A DNA stretch of 64,000 nucleotides from JAALLB01 sp017643495 (GCA_965216105.1 OZ244147.1:310001-374000); one strand, 5' to 3'. Numbered from the stretch's first letter, positions 1-8,135 are shown. Numbers and translations are program-made. Notes: generated from the letters alone by a model not told the origin.

Positions 1-1752
1 GCCGTGCAGTCGGGCATAGGTGCCGGTCTTTTTGCGCATCAGGCTGGAATGGGTGCCTTCCTGTGTTACGCGGCCGTTCTCAATCACAAATATCCGGTCT
101 GCATTGCGAATGGTGGAAAGCCGGTGGGCGATGACAATGGTTGTCCTGCCTTTCACAAGCTGCTCGAGGGCTCGTTGAACGAGTAGCTCCGATTCATTGT
201 CGAGCGCAGAAGTGGCTTCATCCAGCAACAGAACCGGTGCATCGCGAAGAAAGGCCCGTGCAATGGAAAGACGCTGGCGCTGGCCACCGGAAAGGTTCCC
301 GCCAAGTTCGCCTACCGCCGTGTCATATCCCTGCGGCTGCTCGAGAACGAACTGGTGTGCCTGGGCAAGCTTAGCCGCCTCGTAAACTTCTTCGTCGCTG
401 GCATCGGGCCTGCCGTAACGAATGTTTTCCATGATACTGCCCTCGAACAGCATCGGTTGTTGTGAAACATAGGCGATGTTTGTGCGCAACGAACTTGCTG
501 TGACATCGGCAATATCATGTTCGTCAATCAGGATCCGGCCGCTGGCGGGATCGAAAAAGCGTTGGGCAAGCATGATCAGGGTTGATTTGCCACCACCAGA
601 CGGACCGACAAGTGCGATTGTCTTGCCTGCCGGTGCGGTGATTGAAACATCATCCAGAACAGGTTCTCCATCCGTGTATGAAAAGCGGATGTTTTCAAAC
701 CGCAACTCACCTGTTGTTACCTCCAAGTCTGATGCGCCGGGCTTGTCTGCCTGGCGAGGTGGCAGGTCAAGCACTTCGTAAAGCATGCGTGCATTGACCA
801 GCGAACGCTCAAAGGCAACCCGGAAGCTGGCAAGTTTGCGTGCCGGTTCATAGGCAAGCATTGCTGCGGTCAGAAAGGAAAAGAGCGCGCCCGGGTCATG
901 ACCTTCCAGTGCAACGCGGTAACCGCCGAATGCCACAACGCCGGCGATCGCAAAGCCGGCCAGTATTTCGGTTGGCGGTTTGGTTTTGGCATTGAGCTGG
1001 ACGATGCGGTTTGAACGAATTTCGGCTTGTTGGGTCAGGGTACGCATCTTGTCCATCATCTGGTCTTCCATTGTGAAGGCCTTGACGATTTCCATTCCCT
1101 GGGAGTTTTCGATGAGTGCAGAATTTACACGGGCATTGAGATCCACTTCCTGCCTTGCAACCTTGCGGATGCGCCGTACGTAGCGGGACATGATATAGGC
1201 TATGACCGGCATCACCGCGAGTGAAACAATCGACATGAACCAGTCCTGGATCACCATGACGGCGATCAGGGCGATCAGAGTGAACAGGTCACGGACAAAA
1301 ACAATCACGACATCGTTCATCATCGTGCGCATGCCAAGAATGTTCTGGTTGATCTGGCCAATCAGGTATGCGGACCGGTTTGACTTGTGGAACTGGATGC
1401 CGAGTTTCAGCAAGTGCTGGAAAATCCGGCGCTGGTACCGGGCGACAATGCTGTTGCCGATCTTGCCAAGAATGTACATGTAGCCATAGGTGGCAAAACC
1501 GCGAATTGTGAACACAACAAAGATTGCGAGAGCAATGGTGTATGCTGCTTGCAGGTCCTGACGAACGAACACGTCATTTGTAATGTTCTTGATGATGTAT
1601 GCTGTAAACGCTGTGCTTGCAGCGACCAGGCCCAATAGCAGACCGGCGATGAGGTACTGCCGGAAATAGATGCGCCAGTTTTCCCGAATCACACGCTTAA
1701 CGATAGCTTGTGCTTCATCGAGTATCAGGGGAGTGTCGGTCTTGATCGCCAA
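1..1752 (-). CDS. MsbA-type ABC exporter, fused permease and ATPase (3' end cut by window edge)
   Basis: Half-transporter with an N-terminal six-helix permease domain (about 850-1650) and a C-terminal ATPase that should dimerise in the inner membrane and export a lipid or other hydrophobic substrate. Visible motifs: Walker A GPSGGGKST (about 577-605), signature LSGGQRQR (about 270-293), Walker B LLLDEATSALD (about 199-234), and the H-loop IAHRLST nearer the edge. The last residues lie beyond position 1. The start is uncertain. The frame has no ATG before the upstream stop near 2079, so I chose the TTG at 1752, which has GGA about 8 bases upstream. The reading frame stays open back into the MOSC gene, so a longer product from CTG codons at 1837-1842, coupled to the MOSC stop, is possible. 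The substrate cannot be read from the sequence. Confidence 0.88.
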   Translation of the reverse strand, partial: MAIKTDTPLILDEAQAIVKRVIRENWRIYFRQYLIAGLLLGLVAASTAFTAYIIKNITNDVFVRQDLQAAYTIALAIFVVFTIRGFATYGYMYILGKIGNSIVARYQRRIFQHLLKLGIQFHKSNRSAYLIGQINQNILGMRTMMNDVVIVFVRDLFTLIALIAVMVIQDWFMSIVSLAVMPVIAYIMSRYVRRIRKVARQEVDLNARVNSALIENSQGMEIVKAFTMEDQMMDKMRTLTQQAEIRSNRIVQLNAKTKPPTEILAGFAIAGVVAFGGYRVALEGHDPGALFSFLTAAMLAYEPARKLASFRVAFERSLVNARMLYEVLDLPPRQADKPGASDLEVTTGELRFENIRFSYTDGEPVLDDVSITAPAGKTIALVGPSGGGKSTLIMLAQRFFDPASGRILIDEHDIADVTASSLRTNIAYVSQQPMLFEGSIMENIRYGRPDASDEEVYEAAKLAQAHQFVLEQPQGYDTAVGELGGNLSGGQRQRLSIARAFLRDAPVLLLDEATSALDNESELLVQRALEQLVKGRTTIVIAHRLSTIRNADRIFVIENGRVTQEGTHSSLMRKKTGTYARLHG

Positions 1753-1835
1753 TAGATCGTCCAGCCAGTTTTGCAGGTCTCGGATTAAGCCGAGTACATA
1801 CAGCGCGGCCGGTTGTTTTGCAAAGCCGGAGTTGG

Positions 1836-2306
1836 TCAGCAGGGCTCGAGGTCGCAGCCTGTTGCAATTTTGCCCGCCTGGATGATTCTGGCGGTAATGC
1901 CGCCATGTCCGCGCACTGATGCGTATCCGCCATTGCCCAATGCTTCCTCCATTCTCGAGCAGGGCGCGCAGATTCCCGTACCCTCCAGAACTGCATCCCC
2001 AATACGGAACCGTCGCTGACGCAGGCCAAGCAGGTTTATACGGCTTATCACCAGGTTGCGCCTCAGCATGGCGGGATCAATGTGCAAATGGCCGGCAAGT
2101 GCCGCAATAACCGGCAGGTGCTCCTGCTGGATCAGGGTAAGTGCCCGTTTGCCACCGGTCTGGTTGTGATCGCCTTCAAGCCCGTAATCGGTAATCATTG
2201 CGGTGTCGCGTGATACCATTTCCGCCCGGCGGTCAGGGCGGATAGCAATCCATTCCAGCCTTCCTGGCTGTGCGTATCGTGATACCAGTTCTGAAATCGT
2301 TTCCAT
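1836..2306 (-). CDS. MOSC domain protein
   Basis: 156-residue stand-alone MOSC (molybdenum cofactor sulfurase C-terminal) domain. The family is thought to carry sulfur or bind molybdenum cofactor or related N-hydroxylated substrates. Diagnostic stretches are YGLEGDHN near residue 41, the RRNLVISRINL segment typical of the family, and the conserved cysteine region GICAPCSRMEE that holds the presumed functional Cys. The C-terminal HGGITARIIQAGKI also fits. The length suits the short YiiM-like or YuaD-like class rather than the long sulfurase. Its 3' end reaches the open frame of the ABC exporter downstream on the same strand, so the two are probably co-transcribed. The exact substrate is unknown. 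Confidence 0.85.
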   Translation of the reverse strand: METISELVSRYAQPGRLEWIAIRPDRRAEMVSRDTAMITDYGLEGDHNQTGGKRALTLIQQEHLPVIAALAGHLHIDPAMLRRNLVISRINLLGLRQRRFRIGDAVLEGTGICAPCSRMEEALGNGGYASVRGHGGITARIIQAGKIATGCDLEPC

Positions 2307-2327
2307 GTGGCGGTTCAGTAGAGCAGG

Positions 2328-2537
2328 TCAGTAATGGGGTGGTTTGGTATTCTCAACAGGATTTTCTGAAGCTTCCTCCAAAGCAAGAAACCTGTTTTCA
2401 AACTGCGCCAGTTTTCTTTCAAGCGCTTCAATATGCTTCCATTGGGCCAGGACTTCGGCTGAAAGTTCGTCATTCGCCATGCCCAAATGGGCGATGGTTT
2501 CCTCAAGCTTCATGATGCGCTCATTTGGTGTTGTCAT
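2328..2537 (-). CDS. slyX: SlyX family protein
   Basis: 69-residue, highly charged, coiled-coil protein of the SlyX family, whose function is not settled. It has the family pattern of heptads (IMKLEETIAHL, then ALERKLAQFENRFLAL) and the usual proline-rich C-terminal end finishing PPHY. An in-frame ATG at 2564 would add nine residues, but a GGAG lies just upstream of the ATG at 2537, so that start is preferred. It sits 21 bp upstream of the MOSC gene on the same strand and may share its transcript. Confidence 0.8.
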   Translation of the reverse strand: MTTPNERIMKLEETIAHLGMANDELSAEVLAQWKHIEALERKLAQFENRFLALEEASENPVENTKPPHY

Positions 2538-2639
2538 GCCGCGCTCCAAATTAATTGTGATCAAGGGTTGATACTACCCTTCTTGCCTTCCAGCAAAGCA
2601 TTCCACTAGGATTTTGGAAGATTTGCCGGGAGGAATACA

Positions 2640-3119
2640 ATGGCATTCGGAAGAAACAAGATTCTTGCAGTTCTGGCAGTGGTCGCCGGTGCCGGCATGC
2701 TGTCAGCCGCAACAGCCAACGCCGCGACCAGTGCAAAGGCAGTGGAAATCCGCGGAGAAGTAATCGACACCTGGTGCTACTTTTCCGGCGTCATGGGGGG
2801 AGAGGATGCCGTTGTGGGCACGGCACATCATACCTGTGCGCTGTGGTGTGCAGCGGGTGGTATTCCGGTTGGCGTGCTGACTGAAGATGGCGACGTCTAC
2901 ATGGTGCTCAAGATTGAAGGGGAGGATCCGCTGGCCCAGTCGGATGCCGTGATGGAAATCCAGAGCGATGTGATTACCGCCAAGGGACTGCACTATGTTC
3001 GTGATGGTGTGAATTACCTGGTGGTTGAGGAGGTTGTCGCCAATGACGGCATCACCAACACCAATCATCTGGACTACGGTCCGGTCCCGCCAAATTCGTT
3101 CCCCAAGCCGAAGAACTGA
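2640..3119 (+). CDS. Exported protein with CX3C motif, first of a pair beside SCO1
   Basis: 159-residue protein with a clear Sec signal peptide (hydrophobic residues 8-27, probable cleavage after ANA near 28), so it should be periplasmic. I do not recognise a named family. The mature part starts with a segment GEVIDTWC (Cys46), then HHTCALWC, which places His63, His64, Cys66 and Cys70 together as a possible metal or disulfide site, followed by a beta-rich stretch (GDVYMVLKI). The next gene product repeats the same layout (VVDIAC, then CX3C, then LVMVLK), so the two look like distant paralogues. An AGGA precedes the ATG. Three genes in a row (2640-4393) are spaced by about 10 bp and end with a SCO1 copper protein, which suggests a role in copper or haem-copper enzyme maturation; that is inference. 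Confidence 0.8.
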   Translation: MAFGRNKILAVLAVVAGAGMLSAATANAATSAKAVEIRGEVIDTWCYFSGVMGGEDAVVGTAHHTCALWCAAGGIPVGVLTEDGDVYMVLKIEGEDPLAQSDAVMEIQSDVITAKGLHYVRDGVNYLVVEEVVANDGITNTNHLDYGPVPPNSFPKPKN

Positions 3120-3129
3120 GGAGGCTGTC

Positions 3130-3723
3130 ATGAAAACGCGAACGCGACAAGCAATCGGCCTTGTTCTTGGAGCTTCGGCATTGGCATTTGCATCCGCCTC
3201 TCTTGCAGAGGATTTCTCTAGCGGCAGTCAGGCCAAGGAATTCGGGTTGACCGAAGAAACCAAGGCGATGTTTTCCGGCAAAGTGGTTGATATTGCCTGT
3301 GAGCTAACCGGTGATTGCGTCGATGCTTGCGGGAATGGCAACCGTAATCTGGGAATTATCCGTGATGCCGACAACAAGCTGGTCATGGTGCTCAAAAATG
3401 CCCAGTTTGCGTTCAATGGACCAGCTTATGATCTCGTCGCTTTCTGCAACAAGGAGGTCGATGTGGACGGGCTGATGGTCGGTGATCCCGAATATTACAA
3501 CACCCAGTTCTACATGGTTCAGTTCATTCGTGAAAAAGGTGCAGCCCAATGGACCAAGGCCAACCGCTGGACGGCCGGATGGAAAGCACGAAACCCGGAT
3601 GTGGCAGAAGGAAAGGGACCCTGGTACCGGCGCGATCTACGTGTTCAAAAACAAATTGATGCGGACGGGTATTTCGGTCTTGGAGAGAAAGTCGATGCCG
3701 AATACCGAAATTCCCTACAATAG
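3130..3723 (+). CDS. Exported protein with CX3C motif, second of a pair beside SCO1
   Basis: 197-residue protein with a Sec signal peptide (hydrophobic 9-26, likely cleavage after LAE or SLA). The longer open frame from 3025 overlaps the preceding gene; the ATG at 3130 has GGAGG 10 bp upstream and starts a proper signal peptide. The core holds Cys57, Cys63, Cys67 (CVDAC) and Cys106, and shares the order GxVVDxxC, CX3C and LVMVLK with the product just upstream. The C-terminal third is rich in Trp, Arg and Tyr and has no counterpart in the neighbour. Unknown function. Position between its paralogue and SCO1, with gaps of 10 bp on either side, argues for one operon and a shared periplasmic task. 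Confidence 0.8.
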   Translation: MKTRTRQAIGLVLGASALAFASASLAEDFSSGSQAKEFGLTEETKAMFSGKVVDIACELTGDCVDACGNGNRNLGIIRDADNKLVMVLKNAQFAFNGPAYDLVAFCNKEVDVDGLMVGDPEYYNTQFYMVQFIREKGAAQWTKANRWTAGWKARNPDVAEGKGPWYRRDLRVQKQIDADGYFGLGEKVDAEYRNSLQ

Positions 3724-3733
3724 GAGATCATCG

Positions 3734-4393
3734 ATGTCTCATGTCATGAAGCATGTCCGGTTGCGCCTTGCCTGTACCGGCGTTGCATTGGCGATGTCTG
3801 GCTCCGCCAGTCTGGCCCATGACGGGGTTGAGCACAAATCGCTGGATGAAGCCCTGCAACACCAGGAGGAAACCTCGCCGGATACAGCAGGATTTCCAGA
3901 GGTGAAGGGGGGTGATTTCGATCTGGTCGACCATCATGGCAATCGCCGTACTTCGGTTGATCCGGAAGGCAAATTCCAGCTTGTGTTCTTTGGTTATGCC
4001 AATTGCAAGGCGATCTGTTCGGTTGCGCTGCCAAGGATGGCCGCAGCAGTTGACATTCTGGCAGACCAGGAAATCGAGATTACCCCGCTTCTGATAACGG
4101 TTGACCCCGAACGTGACACGGTGGAGACAATGGGTGAAGCACTGGCCTATCATCATCCTGAAATGATCGGGCTGACGGGTACGCAGGAGGCACTGGCAAT
4201 TGCCTATGAGGCGTTCAAAGTCGAGAAGTCACTGGTTTATGAGCATCCTGAGGAAGGTCCGATTTATGCCCACGGCTCCTTTATTTACCTGATTGGTCCG
4301 GATGGTACGTTCAAGACATTGATGCCGCCGATCCTCGGGCCTGAACGAATTGCGGAAGTAACCCGGAAATATGTTCAAGGGCGCAAGTCCTGA
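3734..4393 (+). CDS. SCO1/SenC/PrrC family copper chaperone
   Basis: 219-residue thioredoxin-fold protein of the SCO1/SenC family, which delivers copper to the CuA site of cytochrome oxidases or acts as a thiol reductase. The metal site is complete: Cys91-X3-Cys95 in CKAIC and His180 in AHGSF. The VDPERDT motif typical of the family lies at 123-129. A signal peptide or membrane anchor covers residues about 8-28. The open frame extends to 3482, but the ATG at 3734 with GGAG (3723-3726) begins the signal sequence. Last gene of a three-gene operon with two exported cysteine-motif proteins. No oxidase subunit is in the window, so the client enzyme is unknown. Confidence 0.9.
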   Translation: MSHVMKHVRLRLACTGVALAMSGSASLAHDGVEHKSLDEALQHQEETSPDTAGFPEVKGGDFDLVDHHGNRRTSVDPEGKFQLVFFGYANCKAICSVALPRMAAAVDILADQEIEITPLLITVDPERDTVETMGEALAYHHPEMIGLTGTQEALAIAYEAFKVEKSLVYEHPEEGPIYAHGSFIYLIGPDGTFKTLMPPILGPERIAEVTRKYVQGRKS

Positions 4394-4444
4394 CGAAGAT
4401 CGGTAAAAACTGACCTGTTTTCTTACAAAATTATTAGCAAGGCG

Positions 4445-4460
4445 TTAACCTTGCGTTAAC
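4445..4460 (+). promoter_or_regulatory. Candidate CtrA-binding box, TTAA-N7-TTAAC
   Basis: TTAA at 4445-4448, seven bases, then TTAAC at 4456-4460: an exact match to the full CtrA box of alphaproteobacteria. It lies about 55 bp upstream of the gene at 4515 and downstream of the SCO1 stop, in a suitable place to control that gene. Confidence 0.5.
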
Positions 4461-4514
4461 GAACGCGGCTTCAAACTACGCTGGGATATTTATGTCCAAA
4501 AGAAAGTTGAAACC

Positions 4515-4883
4515 ATGCTTGCCAAGAAAAGTACCCCGATTACCGAAGGCAGTGCTGCTCCGGTGGCAATGCCAAGTGAAGCCGAATTGCTGCAACAGCT
4601 GGTATATGCTCCAGCGGATGCGGTTGAGGTCGGCAAACAACTGCCCCAACTTCAAAGGGCCCGTATTGCACAGTTTTGCTACAACAGGGTTCACATGCGC
4701 GAACTGGGCCTGCGCCTCGCCAGTACATGTGATCTGATGAGCCTGAAAGCAGCCTTCGGGCGCGGTGGTGAAGTTGTCTACAAACAATCCCGGGATGTAG
4801 AGAAAACCCTCTCTGCACTGAAAAACACTCCCGGGAACCAAAGCCCCAAGCCGGTCAGCCTGAAAGGCACGATTACCGGTTAA
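4515..4883 (+). CDS. Conserved-looking protein of unknown function
   Basis: 122-residue soluble protein, not recognised. It is predicted helical in the middle (residues 20-90, with ARIAQFCYNRVHMRELGLRLA) and ends in a polar Pro/Lys tail. There are no membrane segments, and the two Cys residues form no motif. The ATG follows GAAAGTTGAAACC, a weak ribosome site. Its last four bases overlap the end of the convergent SDR gene. The TTAA-N7-TTAAC box about 55 bp upstream suggests cell-cycle control by CtrA. In-frame coding quality and isolation from other open frames support a real gene. Confidence 0.65.
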   Translation: MLAKKSTPITEGSAAPVAMPSEAELLQQLVYAPADAVEVGKQLPQLQRARIAQFCYNRVHMRELGLRLASTCDLMSLKAAFGRGGEVVYKQSRDVEKTLSALKNTPGNQSPKPVSLKGTITG

Positions 4884-5623
4884 CCTGACCAACCTCCGTC
4901 AATGATGTGCGGCTGACCGGTGGTGAAGGCGCTTTCATCTGATGCGAGGTATACAACAAGGGCGGCGATCTCCTCTGCCTTTGCTATGCGACCCATGGGT
5001 TGACGGGCCACGAAAGCCTTCATGGCAGCCTCATAATCCCCGGTCGCTTTCAACCGCTCATGAAGAGACGGGCTTTCTACCGTACCAGGACAAATGCAAT
5101 TGCAGCGGACGCCCGTTGTAATGTAATCCCGTGCGACTGATTTCGTGATGCCGATGACCGCTGCCTTTGATGCGCCATACACAAACCGGTTTGGCGCACC
5201 GATCACGGATGAAACAGCAGATGACATGTTGATGATCGAGCCGGTACCCCGGTCAATCATTGCGGGCAGGCAGGCCCGGATCATGTCAAACATTGCGCGA
5301 ACATTCAGGTTGAAGGCAAAGTCCCATTCCTCATCCGTACAATCGAGGATCGTTCCGTGATGAACAAAACCCGCACAATTGAACAGTATATCGGGATTGG
5401 CACGGGCAACAGCTTCCTGAATCGTGTCGCGTTTCAGTACATCAAGAACTGAAGTCTCCAGACTGCCCTCTGCATCCTGTTTCAGCTCCGCAAGGGTTTC
5501 CTCATTGATATCGGTGGCAAAGACCTGGGCGCCTTCCTTTGCCATGGCCAGTGCGGCGGCCCTTCCAATGCCTTGCCCTGCGGCGGTTACAAGTGCCCGT
5601 TTGCCGGAAAGTCTGCCTGTCAT
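4880..5623 (-). CDS. Short-chain dehydrogenase, DHRS6/BDH2-like
   Basis: 247-residue classical SDR. It has the cofactor motif TAAGQGIG at 13-20, NCAG at 82-85, a catalytic Ser near 134-135, Tyr149 and Lys153 (YGASK), and the aspartate in ATDIN that favours NAD over NADP. It resembles mammalian DHRS6 (type 2 3-hydroxybutyrate dehydrogenase, also reported as a 4-oxoproline reductase) unusually well: the segments FVHHGTILDC, RCNCICPGTV and HIIDGGW are shared. Bacterial relatives are often annotated as 2-keto-3-deoxy-L-fuconate dehydrogenase, so the substrate is open. Divergent from the lactonase and crotonase genes (start-to-start 133 bp), which may mean shared control. Confidence 0.85.
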   Translation of the reverse strand: MTGRLSGKRALVTAAGQGIGRAAALAMAKEGAQVFATDINEETLAELKQDAEGSLETSVLDVLKRDTIQEAVARANPDILFNCAGFVHHGTILDCTDEEWDFAFNLNVRAMFDMIRACLPAMIDRGTGSIINMSSAVSSVIGAPNRFVYGASKAAVIGITKSVARDYITTGVRCNCICPGTVESPSLHERLKATGDYEAAMKAFVARQPMGRIAKAEEIAALVVYLASDESAFTTGQPHIIDGGWSG

Positions 5624-5756
5624 CTGTTTCCTCCCTCAAAAAACATATCAATATGCCGGTAAAACTGTTGAATGACAAAGCAGGAGTGGAGCGTTACAAC
5701 AAGCCCCTGAGTATCAAAATGCGAGTTCACCTCGCCAAGTTGCCTGGGAGGAATCA

Positions 5757-6566
5757 GTGTCGGACGTCTGGGAAATCCACGCCTTAAAATATGCCGAACG
5801 CAACGAGCGTACGCGCAATGACAGCTTCATGATGGATCCCCATCACCAGACACAGCATGACATGGATTACTATGTCTGGCTTTTGTCGAACGGAGAGAGG
5901 TCAATTCTTGTCGATACCGGTTACGACCGTAACGAAGCAGAAGCGCGCAACAGGCCGATAGAACAGGCACCAGCAGAAATGCTGGAAGCGTTTGGATATC
6001 CGGCGTCCCGCATTGACGAGATTATCCTGACTCACCTTCATTATGACCATGCCGGCTCACTCAAGGATTTCCCGCAGGCACGGCTTCATGTCCAGGCAGA
6101 AGAGATGCAATTCGCGACAGGCCCCTGCATGTGCCATGAGCATACCCGGATGCCGTTTACCGGGGAGCATGTATGCGACATGGTCCGCTCGCTATATCAG
6201 GGGCGGGTCAGTTTTTGCGAGGGAAGCAGGGAGATAGCCCCGGGTGTCGAATGTCATCTGGTGGGTGGGCATAGCCGCGGATTGCAATGTGTCCGCGTCA
6301 GGACAAGGCGCGGCTGGGTAGTTCTGGCATCCGATGCAAGCCACTATTACGAAAATTATCGCAAGGGAAAGCCGTTCCCCATTGTTGTCGATCTGGAGAA
6401 CATGATGCGCGGTTATGACCGGCTGCGTGATCTCGCTGACAGTGATGACCATATCATTCCGGGGCACGACCCGCTGGTCCGGGCGGTTTATCCTTCCGTC
6501 ACGGCAGGTGATGACCGCATTGTGCTGCTTCATGCAGATCCCCAGACCCCGGAGGTTTCCTCGTGA
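5757..6566 (+). CDS. N-acyl homoserine lactonase family metallo-beta-lactamase protein
   Basis: 269-residue metallo-beta-lactamase fold hydrolase. The dinuclear zinc motif HLHYDH is at 93-98, followed by His172 (GGHSRG) and Asp193 (SDASHYY), the layout of AiiA-type lactonases. No signal peptide. The start is GTG at 5757 with GGGAGG just upstream. The stop overlaps the GTG of the next gene by four bases (GTGA), so the two are translationally coupled. Because its partner is a ring-cleaving-type crotonase and its divergent neighbour an SDR, a role in opening a lactone or other cyclic catabolic intermediate is as likely as quorum quenching; that is inference. Confidence 0.82.
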   Translation: MSDVWEIHALKYAERNERTRNDSFMMDPHHQTQHDMDYYVWLLSNGERSILVDTGYDRNEAEARNRPIEQAPAEMLEAFGYPASRIDEIILTHLHYDHAGSLKDFPQARLHVQAEEMQFATGPCMCHEHTRMPFTGEHVCDMVRSLYQGRVSFCEGSREIAPGVECHLVGGHSRGLQCVRVRTRRGWVVLASDASHYYENYRKGKPFPIVVDLENMMRGYDRLRDLADSDDHIIPGHDPLVRAVYPSVTAGDDRIVLLHADPQTPEVSS

Positions 6567-7342
6567 CCTATTCTGCCATCAAGTATTCGGAAGACGGGCC
6601 GGTTGGTACATTGACACTGAACAGGCCGGATGACGGCAACATGTTCACGCCCGAAATGTGTCATGAAATTCGTGACTGCATCAACGAAGTCCGGCTTGAA
6701 ACCCGGACACGGGTGCTTGTCATTACCGGGGCGGGCGAGAAATTTTTCTGTATTGGCGGCCGCAAGGAGGGACTGGAAGACACCCACCTGTATGCCGGGG
6801 TTTTGCCAACCCTTGAAATGTATGAGGCAATTGACCGATTGCAAAAACCCGTCATTGCCAGTGTAAACGGTTACGCAGTGGGAGGAGGAAACGTGTTGCA
6901 GGTGGTTTGTGACATGACCATTGCCAAGGAAAGCGCGGTTTTCAGACAGGTCGGTCCGATGATGGGCTCTTTCGATGCAGGCTACGGTACCTGGTATCTG
7001 GAAGACCTCGTGGGCAAGAAGAAAGCCAAGGAGATGTGGTATTGCAACCCGAAAATATCCGCCCGGGAAGCGCTGGAGATCGGATTGGTCAATCGTGTTG
7101 TGCCCGATGATCAGCTTGCTGAAAAAACCCGGGAGTTTGCGCTGGAAGTTGCAGACAGAGGAGCATTTGCGCTGGCTTCGATCAAGGCTGCCTTCAATGC
7201 CCGTCATGGTGGTGTCAGCGGTTTGGGCAGGATCTCGCACGATCTGTTGCTGCGACAATATCTTGATACTGAAGAATCGGAAGAACTTGGAAAGGCGTTT
7301 GCCGAACGCCGGTCTCCGGACCCGGCAAAGTTTGGCAAGTAA
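6563..7342 (+). CDS. Crotonase, MenB/BadI-like enoyl-CoA hydratase family
   Basis: 259-residue crotonase. The oxyanion-hole regions are at GGR (65-67) and VGGGN (107-110). Rather than the Glu pair of ordinary enoyl-CoA hydratases it shows the segment MGSFDAGYGT (134-143), which is typical of MenB (1,4-dihydroxynaphthoyl-CoA synthase) and BadI (2-ketocyclohexanecarboxyl-CoA hydrolase), followed by KKAKEMWYC as in those families. With no men or bad genes nearby, a BadI-like C-C bond hydrolysis of a cyclic beta-keto-CoA is the more plausible reading, but not proven. GTG start overlapping the preceding lactonase stop by four bases. Confidence 0.85.
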   Translation: MTYSAIKYSEDGPVGTLTLNRPDDGNMFTPEMCHEIRDCINEVRLETRTRVLVITGAGEKFFCIGGRKEGLEDTHLYAGVLPTLEMYEAIDRLQKPVIASVNGYAVGGGNVLQVVCDMTIAKESAVFRQVGPMMGSFDAGYGTWYLEDLVGKKKAKEMWYCNPKISAREALEIGLVNRVVPDDQLAEKTREFALEVADRGAFALASIKAAFNARHGGVSGLGRISHDLLLRQYLDTEESEELGKAFAERRSPDPAKFGK

Positions 7343-7343
7343 C

Positions 7344-8135
7344 TCAGGCAGGCACTGCCAGAAAATCCTTGTGTCCAACCATCAGTGTTGCCTCTCCATT
7401 CTCAATAAGGCGAAGCCGTTCCAGAAACCAGGTCTTGAAGGATGCTTCCTGCACTGGTTCGGTTTCAATCGCGGCCATCGCCCATCCTTCAAGAAGCATT
7501 TTCTGAAACTCTTTGCGATCGATCGTTCCCTCCCAGTCCGAGCGGGCTGATGTGACCTGGTAACCCGCTTGTTCAAACAGGCGTATGGCTGTATCGGCAG
7601 CCGCCGGGCCGAGCGCCGGTCCAAAACCCTTGTCTGTTTGCTGGTGACGGTTGAATGCACTGATGACTTCACCATCCCGTTTCAGTTCGGGCTTGCACAT
7701 TGCCCGCCCGTCATAGGTAAGGGCAGCATAGAACGGGAGTTTGCGGCTTGCGACTTGCGAAACCAGCTGTTCCAGCCAGTCAAGTGAAACGAGGTCAAGA
7801 AACGCCGATGTGGTTATTACATCTGCCGGTTTGCAGAAAAGCGGATCCAGAGAGTGCGAGAGGTCGGCAATGGTAAAGGCTGTTTCATTGCCGCCGGCTT
7901 CATTACGCGCCAGATCCATGAGAGCATCGTCATTGTCTGTCAGGTGCCATCGGACATCATTTCCCAGAAAAGGGCGCATCGCGCGGATGGTTGAGCCTGT
8001 TCCGCTGCCAATATCTGTAATCCTTGCAGGGTTTTTTCCAGCGATTTGTTCTGCGAGTTTTCGGGCAATCTTCTTGCTGCGCGCGGCATGATCTACCGGC
8101 TCCCGCAAGGCAAGCCATTCACTTGAAAAACTCAT
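7344..8135 (-). CDS. Class I SAM-dependent methyltransferase, last gene of the PTPS-like operon
   Basis: 263-residue class I methyltransferase. Motif I is DIGSGTGS at 41-48, the acidic post-motif is LTDND, and a Rossmann-like domain is followed by a C-terminal substrate region. The ATG at 8135 lies behind GGAGG and overlaps the stop of the glycosyltransferase gene by four bases, so an upstream extension to 8213 is rejected. The methyl acceptor is unknown. Context (BchC-like dehydrogenase, degenerate PTPS, GT4 glycosyltransferase, same strand, gaps of -4 to 29 bp) suggests it modifies a small glycosylated molecule made by the operon. It ends one base past the convergent crotonase gene. Confidence 0.85.
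   Translation of the reverse strand: MSFSSEWLALREPVDHAARSKKIARKLAEQIAGKNPARITDIGSGTGSTIRAMRPFLGNDVRWHLTDNDDALMDLARNEAGGNETAFTIADLSHSLDPLFCKPADVITTSAFLDLVSLDWLEQLVSQVASRKLPFYAALTYDGRAMCKPELKRDGEVISAFNRHQQTDKGFGPALGPAAADTAIRLFEQAGYQVTSARSDWEGTIDRKEFQKMLLEGWAMAAIETEPVQEASFKTWFLERLRLIENGEATLMVGHKDFLAVPA

Noticed and set aside
2703..3131. 142-residue frame opposite the first exported CX3C protein
   Set aside because: The plus frame has a signal peptide, good ribosome site and operon context; the minus frame has none.
5757..6566. Calling the metallo-hydrolase a quorum-quenching AiiA
   Set aside because: Zinc motif fits the family, but catabolic context makes signal degradation only one option.
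6530..7378. 282-residue minus-strand frame opposite the crotonase
   Set aside because: Mirror of a strongly conserved gene, no family motif; high Cys/His/Phe content typical of antisense frames.
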